A stretch of 13,553 nucleotides of DNA from an uncultured Sphingobium sp. (GCA_946885845.1 CAMPHJ010000049.1:1-13553); one strand, 5' to 3'; shown: positions 1-6,660, counted from the stretch's first letter. The notes: generated from the letters alone by a model not told the origin. Program-made: numbers and translations.

Positions 1-448
1 CTTCGGTCGAGATGGCGAAGCGCGTCTTGTCGATGATCTGCTTGAGCGTTTCGGCCGGCAGTTCAAAGACAGTCGGCAAGTCGCCTTCCGCGATCACCGG
101 AAAATCGTCGCGCGGCAGGGTCGACAGGTTGAAACGCGCCCGGCCAGCCTGGATCAGCATCTTACCCTCGGCGGCATGGAGAGACACCTGCGATCCTTCG
201 GGAAGTTTGCGGGCGATGTCGAACAGCGTGTGTGCTGATATGGTCGTCGCGCCGGGCTGTTCCACCTGCGCCGATACGCTCTCCACTATCTGGAGGTCGA
301 GATCGGTCGCCATCAACTTGATCGCACCGTCCGCCGATGCCTCTATCAGCACGTTGGACAGGATCGGAATCGTATTGCGCCGCTCAACCACCGACTGGAC
401 GTGGCTGAGGCTCTTGAGAAGCGTTGCGCGTTCGATGGTGGCCTTCAT
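1..448 (-). CDS. dnaN: DNA polymerase III beta subunit (sliding clamp), N-terminal part
   Basis: DnaN forms the ring-shaped dimer that holds the replicative polymerase on DNA in the cytoplasm. Only the first 149 codons lie in the window and the gene runs off the left edge; the whole protein is normally about 370 residues. The minus-strand translation begins MKATIERATLLKSL and carries the clamp motif RNTIPILSNVLI (residues 24-35), followed by MATDLDLQI (46-54), RARFNLSTLPRDDFP (103-117) and the start of domain II with FAISTE. The ATG at 446-448 fits the known N-terminus; a modest AGGGA lies just upstream. The leader holds a GC-rich hairpin at 482-505 and a palindrome at 525-539. recF, often its neighbour, is about 9.3 kb away on the same strand. 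The identification is firm; only the edge is missing. Confidence 0.96.
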   Translation of the reverse strand, partial: MKATIERATLLKSLSHVQSVVERRNTIPILSNVLIEASADGAIKLMATDLDLQIVESVSAQVEQPGATTISAHTLFDIARKLPEGSQVSLHAAEGKMLIQAGRARFNLSTLPRDDFPVIAEGDLPTVFELPAETLKQIIDKTRFAISTE

Positions 449-481
449 GTCCCTGTTTGTCCGTTTCTTTTTCTGCGCAAA

Positions 482-505
482 GCCCGGAGACGGTCGAATC
501 CGGGC
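482..505 (-). promoter_or_regulatory. GC-rich hairpin in the dnaN leader
   Basis: Perfect 7-bp arms (482-488 and 499-505, GCCCGGA/TCCGGGC) around a 10-nt loop, ending 34 nt upstream of the dnaN ATG. Read on the minus strand the stem is followed by TTTGCGC, which is too weak for a convincing terminator. It could be an attenuator or leader structure, or chance in GC-rich DNA. Confidence 0.3.
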
Positions 506-524
506 GACAATGATGGATGGTCCT

Positions 525-539
525 TCATAGCTGCTATGA
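525..539. promoter_or_regulatory. perfect 15-bp palindrome between dnaN and the 618 gene
   Basis: TCATAGC-T-GCTATGA is a perfect inverted repeat with 7-bp arms, in the 169-bp gap between the divergent dnaN (start 448) and the exported-protein gene (start 618). Its position and symmetry fit a dimeric repressor operator acting on either promoter. I do not recognise the motif. Confidence 0.35.
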
Positions 540-617
540 CGGCGGCGGCAAGCGCTCGCTGGTCATTTCGGGTGAGGAAGGGTTGCAAAAGGGCACAGCA
601 TCGGCTTTGCCGGGCTG

Positions 618-1103
618 ATGGTGCGCCTTTTCCTCATTTTTCTGTCGATGTTAGCCGTCGCCGCGCCCGCCGCCGCCAAGGATTCACTTGGCATATTCGA
701 GTTCTGGGGCGCGTTTCGCGATCCGGCGGCGCCGCGCTGCTATGCCATTGCCACGCCGGTCGGACGACGAGGGGAAGCCTTCGCCGCTGTGGGCACCTGG
801 CCCCGGCAGCGGGTGCGCGGGCAAGTGCATTTCCGCCTGAGCCGCACCCGCGCGGAAGGCGCGCCCGTGACCCTGAGCGTCGGAGACCGGCGCTTTGCGC
901 TGGTGGCGGGCCGGGGCGACGCCTGGGCGCAGGACCAACGGGCCGACGCCGCCATCATCGCCGCGATGCGGTCGGCCAGCAGCATGAGCGTCCAGACGAC
1001 AGGCGCGAACGGGCGGGCCTTTGCCGATACCTACAGGTTGCGGGGGGCCGCCACCGCCATCGATGCGGCGGCACTGGGGTGCGCGCGGCTGCGACAGGGG
1101 TGA
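618..1103 (+). CDS. small exported protein, possibly invasion-associated-locus-B (IalB)-like
   Basis: A 161-residue protein with a clear Sec signal peptide: a hydrophobic stretch at residues 3-16 ending AAPAAA with cleavage expected before KDSL (about residue 21). The mature part begins DSLGIFEFWGAFRD, has CYAIATP (Cys41) near its start and GCARLRQG (Cys155) at its end, so one periplasmic disulfide is possible. The W/F-rich opening followed by a Cys-x-Ile/Ala segment recalls the IalB family of alphaproteobacterial periplasmic proteins, but I would not insist on it. The ATG at 618 is the only reasonable start, as an in-frame stop lies at 573; no strong ribosome binding site is visible. It sits 69 bp ahead of rlmN on the same strand and may be co-transcribed with it. 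Function unknown. Confidence 0.75.
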   Translation: MVRLFLIFLSMLAVAAPAAAKDSLGIFEFWGAFRDPAAPRCYAIATPVGRRGEAFAAVGTWPRQRVRGQVHFRLSRTRAEGAPVTLSVGDRRFALVAGRGDAWAQDQRADAAIIAAMRSASSMSVQTTGANGRAFADTYRLRGAATAIDAAALGCARLRQG

Positions 1104-1172
1104 CGCGCACTGTCGGCACGGGCGGCACGGCTTCGCTTTAAAAGACGCCCAAAATCGGCTATGGGCCGCCTC

Positions 1173-2432
1173 ATGCAGACAGCCGCTACTCCATTGATGC
1201 CGATTCCCGGCGCTATCGACCCTGTGCCAGTGCCGCGTGCGGTGACGCCGCGCGAAGACGGGCGCGTCGACCTGATGGGGCTTTCGCGACCCCAGATAAA
1301 GGCCGTGCTGGAGGAAGCGGGCCTCGACACGAAGCAGGCGAAGCTGCGGTCGAAGCAGCTGTTCCATTGGCTCTATCATCGTGGCGAGACCGACTTCGAC
1401 GCCATGACCGACCTTGCCAAACCGATGCGGGGCTGGATGGCGGAGCGTCTGATCGTCGGTCGTCCGCAGGTGGTAGAGGCGCAGGTGTCGACCGACGGCA
1501 CCCGCAAATGGCTGCTGCGATCGGACGACGGCCAGGATTATGAGATGGTCTTCATCCCCGATGCCGATCGCGGGACGTTGTGCGTGTCCAGCCAGGTCGG
1601 CTGCACCCTGAATTGCCGTTTCTGCCATACCGGCACGATGCGGCTGGTGCGCAACCTGACGCCCGGCGAGATTGTCGGGCAGGTCATGCTGGCGCGCGAT
1701 GCGCTGGGCGAATGGCCCAGGGGCAGCATGGCGTCGGCCAATGACGATGAAACGGATGACGCGCCCCAATATACCACCGACGGGCGCATGCTGACCAACA
1801 TCGTCATGATGGGCATGGGTGAGCCGCTCTACAATTTCGATCATGTCCGTGACGCGTTGAAGATCGTGATGGACGGCGATGGCCTTGCCCTGTCCAGGCG
1901 GCGCATCACCCTGTCGACGTCCGGCGTCGTGCCGATGATGGCCCGCGCGGGCGAAGAGATTGGCGTCAACCTGGCCGTGTCGCTGCATGCGGTGACCAAG
2001 GATGTGCGCGACGAACTGGTGCCGCTCAACAAGAAATATGGGATCGAGGAGCTGCTCCAGGCGTGCGCCGACTATCCCGGCGCGACCAATGCGCGACGCA
2101 TCACATTTGAATATGTGATGATCAGGGACAAGAATGACAGCGACGACGACGCGCGTGAGCTGGTCCGCCTGATCCGCCAGTTCAAGCTGTCGGCAAAGGT
2201 CAACCTGATCCCGTTCAACCCCTGGCCGGGCACGGATTATGAATGTTCCACGCCCGACAGGATCAGGCGCTTTTCCGAAATCGTGTTTCAGGGCGGCATC
2301 TCTGCCCCGGTGCGCACGCCGCGCGGCCGTGACATCATGGCGGCCTGTGGGCAGCTGAAGTCAGCGTCGGAAAAGAAGAGCCGGGCAGAACTGGATCGAC
2401 TGGCGGCGGAGAAGCAGGCCGCGCTGGGCTGA
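1173..2432 (+). CDS. rlmN: dual-specificity 23S rRNA/tRNA m2A methyltransferase RlmN (radical SAM)
   Basis: RlmN methylates carbon 2 of A2503 in 23S rRNA and of A37 in some tRNAs, by a radical SAM mechanism with a methyl-cysteine intermediate. Numbering from the ATG at 1161, the 4Fe-4S cluster motif CTLNCRFC gives Cys148, Cys152 and Cys155; CVSSQ (Cys141) matches the assisting cysteine (E. coli Cys118) and DIMAACGQL (Cys396) the methyl-carrying one (E. coli Cys355). GMGEP (218-222) is the SAM-binding loop. There is an acidic insertion of about 25 residues before it (around 187-210, including ANDDETDD). I chose the second ATG (1173) because the usual sphingomonad N-terminus begins some eight residues before MPIPGAID; 1161 and 1197 are alternatives and none has a good Shine-Dalgarno. 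All catalytic residues are present. Confidence 0.96.
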   Translation: MQTAATPLMPIPGAIDPVPVPRAVTPREDGRVDLMGLSRPQIKAVLEEAGLDTKQAKLRSKQLFHWLYHRGETDFDAMTDLAKPMRGWMAERLIVGRPQVVEAQVSTDGTRKWLLRSDDGQDYEMVFIPDADRGTLCVSSQVGCTLNCRFCHTGTMRLVRNLTPGEIVGQVMLARDALGEWPRGSMASANDDETDDAPQYTTDGRMLTNIVMMGMGEPLYNFDHVRDALKIVMDGDGLALSRRRITLSTSGVVPMMARAGEEIGVNLAVSLHAVTKDVRDELVPLNKKYGIEELLQACADYPGATNARRITFEYVMIRDKNDSDDDARELVRLIRQFKLSAKVNLIPFNPWPGTDYECSTPDRIRRFSEIVFQGGISAPVRTPRGRDIMAACGQLKSASEKKSRAELDRLAAEKQAALG

Positions 2433-2478
2433 CCTTAGGACGATTCAGTCCGCTTTCGCGCCAGGACGATGCTCATGC

Positions 2479-2508
2479 AAAAAGGGCGGCCCCGATGGGA
2501 CCGCCCTT
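2479..2508 (-). terminator. Rho-independent terminator of the outer-membrane protein gene
   Basis: On the minus strand the arm AAGGGCGG (2501-2508) pairs with CCGCCCTT (2482-2489). The stem continues CCC/GGG after one mismatch around a 3-nt loop (2494-2496) and ends in a run of five U (2479-2483). It begins 24 nt after the stop of the minus-strand porin-like gene. The rlmN side lacks a U run, so on that strand it may stop transcription only partly. Confidence 0.85.
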
Positions 2509-2532
2509 CCTGTCAGTTTCGATCGCGAAGGA

Positions 2533-3048
2533 TCAGAAACGGAAGCCAACGCCGACGACGCCAGCGTCACGGCCGTTGACATTGTCTTCATACTCGGTGC
2601 GCTGATATTCAGCCGAGATGTAGGTGTTGCCGTTCAGGGCGAACTCGATGCCGCCGCCGTAACGCACGCCTTCGACCGAGAAGCCAGCGTTGCTGTTGGA
2701 CACTTCGAAGCGGGTGTTGGCGTAGCCAACCTTGCCGAATGCCAGCAGCTGCGGGTTCAGGACGTAGCCAAGACGGACCGAAGCAGCCAGGTCACGGCTG
2801 AGTTCCAGACCGGCATCGCCAACCGTGGTGTCGCTGAGCGATACTTCCGGGCCGAACGTGATGTTGGGCGTCACCGCCAGGTCGAAACCGGTGGTGACGC
2901 CATAAGCGAAGCCGTCTTCGCCGCCCAGCTTGTCATAGCCAGCGGTGACGCCAGCGCGGGGGCCGGTGAAGGGAGCAGCGTCCTGCGCAACGGCAGGAGC
3001 GGAGACGGCAGCGGCAGCAACAGCGGCTGCGAAAATCACAGTCTTCAT
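2533..3048 (-). CDS. small outer-membrane beta-barrel protein (OmpA/OmpW-like porin family)
   Basis: A 171-residue protein with a textbook signal peptide (MKTVIFAAAVAAAAVSAPAVA, cleavage before QDAAP at residue 22). The mature chain is glycine- and aromatic-rich with alternating hydrophobic residues, such as GVTTGFDLAVTPNITFGPEV, LGYVLNPQLLAFGKVGYAN and YGGGIEFAL. It ends GVVGVGFRF, the terminal Phe being the hallmark recognised by the BAM assembly machine. The size fits an eight-stranded barrel of the outer-membrane beta-barrel family. AGAGG at 3054-3058 lies five bases from the ATG. The gene has its own terminator and a perfect TTGACA upstream, so it is probably a well-expressed single gene. 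The specific role (structural, adhesion or small-molecule pore) cannot be read from the sequence. Confidence 0.88.
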   Translation of the reverse strand: MKTVIFAAAVAAAAVSAPAVAQDAAPFTGPRAGVTAGYDKLGGEDGFAYGVTTGFDLAVTPNITFGPEVSLSDTTVGDAGLELSRDLAASVRLGYVLNPQLLAFGKVGYANTRFEVSNSNAGFSVEGVRYGGGIEFALNGNTYISAEYQRTEYEDNVNGRDAGVVGVGFRF

Positions 3049-3075
3049 AATAACCTCTTTTAATAAAAGCGTGAT

Positions 3076-3104
3076 CGTCAGGAAAAAGACGTACGCCTTG
3101 TCAA
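3076..3104 (-). promoter_or_regulatory. probable sigma-70 promoter of the outer-membrane protein gene
   Basis: Read on the minus strand, a perfect TTGACA -35 box (3099-3104) is followed after 17 nt by CTGACG (3076-3081). That is a poor -10, though degenerate -10 boxes are common in alphaproteobacteria. The implied 5' leader is about 20-30 nt. The -35 is clear; the -10 is uncertain. Confidence 0.4.
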
Positions 3105-3120
3105 ATAGCAGGGGGTTTTC

Positions 3121-3146
3121 CTTGAAGATCCAATGATCATATCAAG
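3121..3146. promoter_or_regulatory. imperfect 26-bp inverted repeat, candidate operator
   Basis: CTTGA-A-GATC-CAAT-GATC-ATA-TCAAG: the outer arms CTTGA/TCAAG and inner arms GATC/GATC are symmetric, apart from unequal 1-nt and 3-nt spacers. It lies 17 bp upstream of the TTGACA of the outer-membrane protein gene, a usual place for an activator or repressor site. The motif is not one I recognise. Confidence 0.35.
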
Positions 3147-3257
3147 AATGCCGTATGGGACGGCTTCCCCCTTTCCATCCTGCTTGCCGCGATTGTCATC
3201 GTCGGCGACGCGCATATGCTGATTTTCCTGTTACGTTGCAATATCGTCATGAACATA

Positions 3258-3270
3258 ATCAAAGGTTGAT
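3258..3270. promoter_or_regulatory. ATCAA-AGG-TTGAT inverted repeat upstream of the cytochrome b gene
   Basis: Perfect 5-bp arms around a 3-nt spacer, 154 bp upstream of the cytochrome b start. The half-sites resemble those of FNR/CRP-type regulators (TTGAT...ATCAA), but in the opposite order and with shorter spacing, so it is not a standard FNR box. Confidence 0.25.
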
Positions 3271-3423
3271 GCTTTTCAGCAACAGTCATTGCACAACCCC
3301 CGAAAGCCACATGCCGATCCAGCCAGCTAGGTTCATGACGATGCACCGCAGATGAACGGCTTAACTCTGGACGAGCAGAACGACATTTTTGACCCCGTCG
3401 GTGCAAAAGGGTAACAGTGCGCA

Positions 3424-4158
3424 ATGGTGAGTGCAGCGCCCCCCGGTCAGATGCCCCCCGTCGATCCTTTGGTCATCCGCCACAAATGGCCGGTTCGCGT
3501 CTGGCACTGGCTGAACGCCGCGCTTCTATACATTCTACTGACCAGCGGGCTGGGCATATTCAACGCGCATCCCCGGCTTTATTGGGGCCAATATGGCGCC
3601 AATTTCGATCGAGCCTGGTTGGAGCCTGGGCGGTTCGGACCGCTATTCACCCTGCCCGCTCACTATGATCTTGCCCTGTCGCGGCAGTGGCATCTGACCG
3701 CCGCGCCGCTGTTCGCCTTTGCACTGCTGGGCTACATGCTGTGGAGCCTCGCCAGCGGTCATGTCGGTCGGGATTTGGCGTTCCGGCGCGGCGAGCTGGG
3801 GCCACGTCATGTCTGGCAGGACATTCGCGACCATGCGCGGCTGCGCTTCCCGACCGGAGCGGCGGCGCTGCGCTACAATGTCCTGCAGAAGGCCAGCTAT
3901 ATCGGGATCATCTTCATTGTCCTGCCGGTCATCATCCTGACCGGACTGACGATGTCACCGGGCATGAACGCGGCATGGCCCTGGCTGCTGGACCTGTTCG
4001 GCGGACGCCAGTCGGCCCGCTCCATTCACTTCATCGCCGCCTTCGCGCTGGTCGCCTTCTTCCTTGTCCACATCCTGATGGTCGTGCTGGCGGGGCCGGT
4101 CAACGAACTGCGGTCCATGATCACCGGGCGCTACCGCGTGCCGCAGGACAGGTCATGA
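3424..4158 (+). CDS. membrane cytochrome b (b561/Ni-Fe hydrogenase cytochrome b type)
   Basis: A 244-residue integral membrane protein with four probable transmembrane helices (about 26-45, 91-110, 157-178, 200-224). Histidines in or beside helices, His20, His28 (RVWHWLN), His90, His202 and His216 (FLVHILM), are candidate ligands for two b-type haems. This family passes electrons between the quinone pool and a periplasmic partner. The partner here is clearly the molybdoenzyme gene that follows: the stop TGA at 4156-4158 overlaps the next ATG (ATGA), which implies translational coupling. The protein ends LRSMITGRYRVPQDRS, the cytoplasmic tail usual for this family. The ATG at 3424 is the earliest possible start because an in-frame TAA lies at 3412; the spacing from AAGGG is long (12 nt). 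Direction of electron flow cannot be told. Confidence 0.9.
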   Translation: MVSAAPPGQMPPVDPLVIRHKWPVRVWHWLNAALLYILLTSGLGIFNAHPRLYWGQYGANFDRAWLEPGRFGPLFTLPAHYDLALSRQWHLTAAPLFAFALLGYMLWSLASGHVGRDLAFRRGELGPRHVWQDIRDHARLRFPTGAAALRYNVLQKASYIGIIFIVLPVIILTGLTMSPGMNAAWPWLLDLFGGRQSARSIHFIAAFALVAFFLVHILMVVLAGPVNELRSMITGRYRVPQDRS

Positions 4159-4907
4159 GCCTGATCCTTACCAGGCGCGCGATCATGCTGGGGGCCGGGG
4201 CCATGCTGACCGGTTGCGACCGGATCGCGCGCAATGACACCGTCCGGGATGCATTGTTCAACGCGCAGAATTTCCACAAATGGGCGCAACGCACCCTGAT
4301 GGCGCGGGACGCGCTGGCACGGGAGTTCAGCCCCGACCATATTTCGCCGATTTTTCGTTCCAACGGGACGAATAATCCGAACACGACGGAATATAAGGCG
4401 CTGTGGCGGTCCGGCTTTGCCGATTGGCGGCTGGAGGTCACGGGACTGGTCGATCGCCCGCTGTCTTTGTCGCTGGCACAACTCCACAGCTTGCCGCATC
4501 GCGAACAGATCACCCGTCACGATTGCGTGGAAGGATGGAGCGCGATCGGCAAATGGCGTGGCGTGCCGCTCAAACTGCTGCTGGATGCTGCCCGGATGAA
4601 GGACAGGGCGCGCTACATCGTCCTCCATTGCGCGGACACCATGGGCGACGGCTATCCCTATTATGAAAGCATCGACCTGGTAGATGCCTTTCATCCGCAG
4701 ACGATCCTGGCCTTTGCATTGAACGACCAACCGCTGCGCGTCGCCAATGGCGCACCCCTGCGGCTGCGTGTCGAGCGGCAGCTGGGCTATAAACATGCCA
4801 AATATCTGATGAAGATCGAGGCGGTTGACGATCTGAAAGGCATAGGCAGCGGCAAAGGCGGCTATTGGGAAGATCGCGCCGGATATGATTGGTATGCAGG
4901 CATTTGA
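4155..4907 (+). CDS. sulfite-oxidase-family molybdopterin oxidoreductase, Tat-exported lipoprotein
   Basis: A 250-residue protein of the oxidoreductase molybdopterin-binding (sulfite oxidase/MsrP-type) domain. Cys124 in RHDCVEGWSAIGKWRG is the expected molybdenum ligand; RYIVLHCADTMGDGYPYYESI, GAPLRLRVERQLGYKHAK and the GYWEDRAGYDWY ending are family hallmarks. The N-terminus LTRRAIMLGAG has a twin arginine (7-8), as expected for export of a folded cofactor protein. It is followed by a lipobox LTGC with Cys21 as the likely lipidated residue and Asp22 next to it, the position that retains lipoproteins in the inner membrane in E. coli. That would hold the enzyme beside its cytochrome b partner, whose gene overlaps by 4 bp. 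The substrate is unknown: sulfite, methionine sulfoxide or another small oxide are possible. It is much shorter than sulfite dehydrogenases that carry a dimerisation domain. Confidence 0.9.
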   Translation: MSLILTRRAIMLGAGAMLTGCDRIARNDTVRDALFNAQNFHKWAQRTLMARDALAREFSPDHISPIFRSNGTNNPNTTEYKALWRSGFADWRLEVTGLVDRPLSLSLAQLHSLPHREQITRHDCVEGWSAIGKWRGVPLKLLLDAARMKDRARYIVLHCADTMGDGYPYYESIDLVDAFHPQTILAFALNDQPLRVANGAPLRLRVERQLGYKHAKYLMKIEAVDDLKGIGSGKGGYWEDRAGYDWYAGI

Positions 4908-4939
4908 CGCAGCCGGAATGACCTGACACTCTGGCAGTC

Positions 4940-6181
4940 ATGAAATTATTTGATCGCGTCATCAATCGGTTGGTCACGCGCGGCCAGTTGACCATCATCT
5001 ATCATGACGGCCGCAAGGTGACGGCAGGAACCCCCGATCCCGCCTTCCCTTCGCTGGCATTGAAGTTCCGGGACGCGCGGGTGCCGTTCGACATCATGCG
5101 CGACCCACGCCTGGGCATGGCGGAGGCCTATATCGACGGTCGTGTCGCGATAGAGGGCGGGGGCATCATGGAGCTGGTGTCGCTCATCCGCGCCAACAAT
5201 GCCTGGGAAAGCGGTCGATCAATCAGTGACAAGGGCCGGTTGAAACGCGGTTTCCGGGCGGTGCGCCAATCGCTGTGGCGGGCGAACCATCGATCACGAT
5301 CCAAAAAGAACGTCGCCCATCATTACGACCTGTCCGGCGCGCTCTATGCCCTGTTCCTGGACCGTGACCGCCAATATAGCTGCGCCTATTGGCCCGACGC
5401 CGACAATGAAGCGGGCATCAGCCTGGAACAGGCGCAGGAGGACAAGAAGGCGCATATTGCCGCCAAGCTTCTGCTGAAACCAGGCATGAAGGTGCTGGAC
5501 ATCGGATGCGGATGGGGTGGCATGGCGCTGTACCTGCACCGGACCTGCGGCGTGGATGTCACTGGCATCACCCTGTCCGAAGAACAGCTGAAGGTCGCCC
5601 GCCAGCGCGCCGCGGACGCCGGCGTGTCGGAGCATGTGCGCTTTGAACTGATCGACTATCGCGACATGACCGGTCCGTTCGACCGGATTGTGTCGGTCGG
5701 CATGTTCGAACATGTCGGCACGGCGCATTATCGTGCCTTTTTCAACAAATGTCGGCAGCTTTTGGCCCCGGATGGCGTGATGCTGATCCACACGATCGGC
5801 CGGGTCGACGGCCCCGGCATCACCGACGCATTTACCCAGAAATATATTTTCCCCGGCGGCTACATCCCCGCTTTGTCGGAGATGATCGGGGGCAGCGAAG
5901 GCACGCGGTTGATGGTCACCGATGTCGAGGTGCTGCGCCTGCACTATGGCCTGACCATCCGTGAATGGTATCAACGCGCCATGGCGCACCGGGCGGACAT
6001 TATCGCCCTGTATGATGAACGTTTCTTTCGCCTGTGGACTTTTTATCTGGCCGGGGCTGCAACCGTGTTCGAACATGGCAGCATGGTGAATTATCAGGTT
6101 CAATATGTCCGCGACCGCCGCACCCTGCCGATTACCCGCGACTATATGAGCGACGCGGAAAGCAGGCTGCGCGCCCGCTGA
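4940..6181 (+). CDS. cfa: cyclopropane-fatty-acyl-phospholipid synthase
   Basis: This SAM-dependent enzyme adds a methylene group across the double bond of unsaturated acyl chains in membrane phospholipids. At 413 residues it has the usual length: an N-terminal lipid-binding domain (about 1-120) and a methyltransferase domain. The SAM motif VLDIGCGWGG is at 185-194. Residues matching the E. coli bicarbonate/active site are present: Cys148 (QYSCAYW), Glu257 (MFEHVG), His284 (IHTIG) and Tyr336 (LHYGLT). The position of E. coli Cys354 (YLNAC) is Ala373 here (YLAGA). The ATG at 4940 has no clear Shine-Dalgarno. It follows the molybdoenzyme gene by 32 bp on the same strand, so it may belong to the same transcript. 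A related methyltransferase acting on another fatty-acid product cannot be excluded. Confidence 0.93.
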   Translation: MKLFDRVINRLVTRGQLTIIYHDGRKVTAGTPDPAFPSLALKFRDARVPFDIMRDPRLGMAEAYIDGRVAIEGGGIMELVSLIRANNAWESGRSISDKGRLKRGFRAVRQSLWRANHRSRSKKNVAHHYDLSGALYALFLDRDRQYSCAYWPDADNEAGISLEQAQEDKKAHIAAKLLLKPGMKVLDIGCGWGGMALYLHRTCGVDVTGITLSEEQLKVARQRAADAGVSEHVRFELIDYRDMTGPFDRIVSVGMFEHVGTAHYRAFFNKCRQLLAPDGVMLIHTIGRVDGPGITDAFTQKYIFPGGYIPALSEMIGGSEGTRLMVTDVEVLRLHYGLTIREWYQRAMAHRADIIALYDERFFRLWTFYLAGAATVFEHGSMVNYQVQYVRDRRTLPITRDYMSDAESRLRAR

Positions 6182-6294
6182 TTTCCCTTAACAGCCGCTG
6201 ACAGGATCGTTCCCGGACGGTTCAGTCATGCGGATGCATCTTGATTCCTGTGGTCCCCGCTGGCGAGCGGCGGACATATGCGAGGAGAAGGATG

Positions 6295-6597
6295 ATGAAA
6301 CTGTTCTGGAAGGGCGCGGTGGCGGCGGGTCTGGCTATGGCGACCCTGGGCGTTGCGGCGGCCCCGGCGCAGGCGCAACATTATCGCGGCGGCTATGACC
6401 ATCGCGATTATCGGGAATGGCGCGGTGACCGCTACGGGGATCGACGGTGGGACGACCGCCGCGACTGGCGTAACCATCGGCGGCACTGGCGCGACGACCG
6501 GCGTGCCTATTACCGTCACTATCGCCAACGCTGCTGGACGGAATGGCGTTACAACCCCTATCGCGATCGCAATGTGCGCGTGCGTATCTGTCGGTAA
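6295..6597 (+). CDS. small exported Arg/Asp/Tyr/Trp-rich protein
   Basis: A 100-residue protein with a strong signal peptide (MKLFWKGAVAAGLAMATLGVAAAPAQAQ, cleavage near residue 27-28). The mature part is an unusual low-complexity chain of Arg, Asp, His, Tyr and Trp (RGGYDHRDYREWRGDRYGDR and similar) ending in two cysteines, Cys80 (RQRCWTEW) and Cys99 (VRVRICR). Such proteins are often loosely called RcnB-like, but the typical RcnB C-terminus is absent. The composition suggests binding to metal, polyanion or cell wall; this is inference. GAGGAG at 6282-6287 precedes two ATGs (6292 and 6295); the second gives better spacing of 7 nt. A strong hairpin follows 25 nt after the stop. Not assigned a function. 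Confidence 0.75.
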   Translation: MKLFWKGAVAAGLAMATLGVAAAPAQAQHYRGGYDHRDYREWRGDRYGDRRWDDRRDWRNHRRHWRDDRRAYYRHYRQRCWTEWRYNPYRDRNVRVRICR

Positions 6598-6622
6598 TCC
6601 GCGTTAGGTGTGACAGTCGATA

Positions 6623-6660
6623 GTAGCACGCATCGTGGCAAGTCCGACGATGCGCGCTAC
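6623..6660 (+). terminator. strong hairpin after the small exported protein gene, likely terminator
   Basis: GTAGC-A-CGCATCGT (6623-6636) pairs with ACGATGCG-C-GCTAC (6647-6660): 13 base pairs with a single A.C mismatch and a 10-nt loop. A TTTT run comes only 11 nt after the stem (6672-6675), so it is not a canonical Rho-independent terminator. It probably protects or ends the upstream transcript. Confidence 0.5.

Larger units (their letters stand above)
3049..3423. other. 375-bp divergent intergenic region
   Basis: This separates the outer-membrane protein gene (minus) from the cytochrome b gene (plus). It is AT-richer than the surrounding genes and I see no believable coding sequence; open frames here have no recognisable protein character. 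It holds a probable promoter for the minus gene and three inverted repeats (3121-3146, 3258-3270, 3331-3357). A purine-rich AAAAGGG at 3405-3411 is the only Shine-Dalgarno-like site before the cytochrome b ATG, with a long 12-nt spacing. I could not identify a convincing plus-strand promoter. Confidence 0.6.

Noticed and set aside
401..1141. 246-codon plus-strand frame overlapping the dnaN start and the exported-protein gene
   Set aside because: It is Arg-rich and motif-free, overlaps the dnaN start antisense, and competes with a frame that has a clean signal peptide.
684..1988. Long open frame on the minus strand opposite the exported-protein gene and rlmN
   Set aside because: It lies antisense to two well-supported genes, has His/Arg/Pro-rich composition without motifs, and is the usual GC-rich shadow frame.
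3137..3424. Minus-strand open frame in the divergent intergenic region
   Set aside because: No hydrophobic core, motif or ribosome binding site; base composition there is unlike the coding DNA on both sides.
5294..6103. 270-codon minus-strand open frame inside the CFA synthase gene
   Set aside because: Fully antisense to a gene with complete catalytic motifs; no domain or signal is visible in it.
6257..6270. CCGCT-GGCG-AGCGG small hairpin upstream of the small exported protein
   Set aside because: Five-pair GC hairpins are frequent in DNA of this composition; no position or context makes it special.
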